Shown here piece by piece: positions 63,890 to 64,000 of a stretch of 64,000 nt of DNA. The DNA is taken from NCBI GenBank assembly GCA_002839155.1, contig PGXM01000005.1:46378-110377 (forward strand), written 5' to 3'. The notes below the pieces were generated by a model. It worked only from the letters and a program-made list of their open reading frames with translations, did not search any database and was not told the origin of the DNA. Source of the stretch: Tenericutes bacterium HGW-Tenericutes-1. Lineage in GTDB: Bacteria > Bacillota_I > Bacilli_A > Izemoplasmatales > Hujiaoplasmataceae. The position numbers and the translations under genes were made by a program. Each line of letters starts with the position of its first letter. Within the stretch, counting starts at the first letter, position 1.

Positions 63890-64000
63890 ATGCCAAGTAA
63901 CAATAGTAAATATTCAGATGAAATGAGAGAACGGACAGTTCTCCATATTTTGAATTCAGGAAAATCAGCGACAGCGGTCGCAGAAGAACTGGGAATTGAT
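63890..64000 (+). mobile_element. IS3-type transposase orfA, N-terminus (cut by window end)
   Basis: 37 codons are visible. YSDEMRERTVLHILNSGKSA followed by TAVAEELGID is the helix-turn-helix opening typical of IS3-family OrfA (HTH_Tnp_1-like). AAGGAAGG precedes the ATG, and an inverted repeat ATATG-GTAT-CATAT (63849-63862) lies upstream. The rest of the element is outside the window, so the family is tentative. Confidence 0.65.

Overview
The window reads as chromosome of a low-GC, Gram-positive-type bacterium. Shine-Dalgarno sequences (AGGAGG, GAGGTG) and sigma-A promoters (TTGACA, 17 bp, TATAAT) are textbook Bacillota. Low GC, the gene set and compact operons suggest a Bacilli/Mollicutes-related lineage such as the Acholeplasma/Izemoplasma/Haloplasma group; this placement is inference. 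TGA acts as a stop (several ATGA stop/start overlaps), so it is not a code-4 mycoplasma. It makes isoprenoid precursors by the MEP pathway (ispG), runs a glycine cleavage system, makes serine (serA, serC) and assimilates ammonia (gdhA).

Layout. 1-2242: 3' end of a GH65 sugar phosphorylase plus beta-phosphoglucomutase. 2262-7394: small membrane protein and HIT protein, pseudouridine synthase and TypA, pyruvate kinase. 7396-10265: PAP2 protein, stand-alone acyltransferase domain, glutathione peroxidase, a candidate small RNA and a tiny membrane protein. 10392-14476: potABCD polyamine importer. 14491-22532: ABC-F protein, Nudix, argS and a heterodimeric ABC exporter. 22615-26716: tRNA-Leu, cation efflux, then an ECF sigma / membrane anchored partner / lipoprotein cluster. 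26817-31611: acyltransferase-like membrane protein, acyl-CoA ligase, TetR and an unusual membrane protein. 31634-38562: degenerate Fic protein, lipoate ligase, gcvT-H-PA-PB, CvpA. 38634-41693: nitroreductase, O-antigen-ligase-like protein, ispG. 41829-46934: structured leader, gdhA, DUF1015, serC, serA. 46975-50006: L33, glucokinase, MBL hydrolase, anion permease. 50131-54929: CIRCE-controlled hrcA-grpE-dnaK-dnaJ. 54949-60656: padR followed by jetABC, an SMC complex of Wadjet type lacking jetD. 60688-63303: thioredoxin-like lipoprotein, rsmE, mtaB. 63304-64000: hairpins, repeated sequence and the start of an insertion-sequence orfA.

The most interesting parts are: (i) padR-jetABC, a Wadjet/MukBEF-like condensin operon without its nuclease, under a PadR regulator whose gene carries a G8 tract; (ii) an ECF sigma factor whose membrane-anchored partner and a neighbouring lipoprotein share the same extracytoplasmic domain; (iii) two structured-RNA candidates, one at 9851-9969 with C-rich anti-Shine-Dalgarno loops and one in the gdhA leader; (iv) a Fic protein with Tyr in place of the catalytic His. 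All functional calls come from reading motifs by eye; no database search was run.
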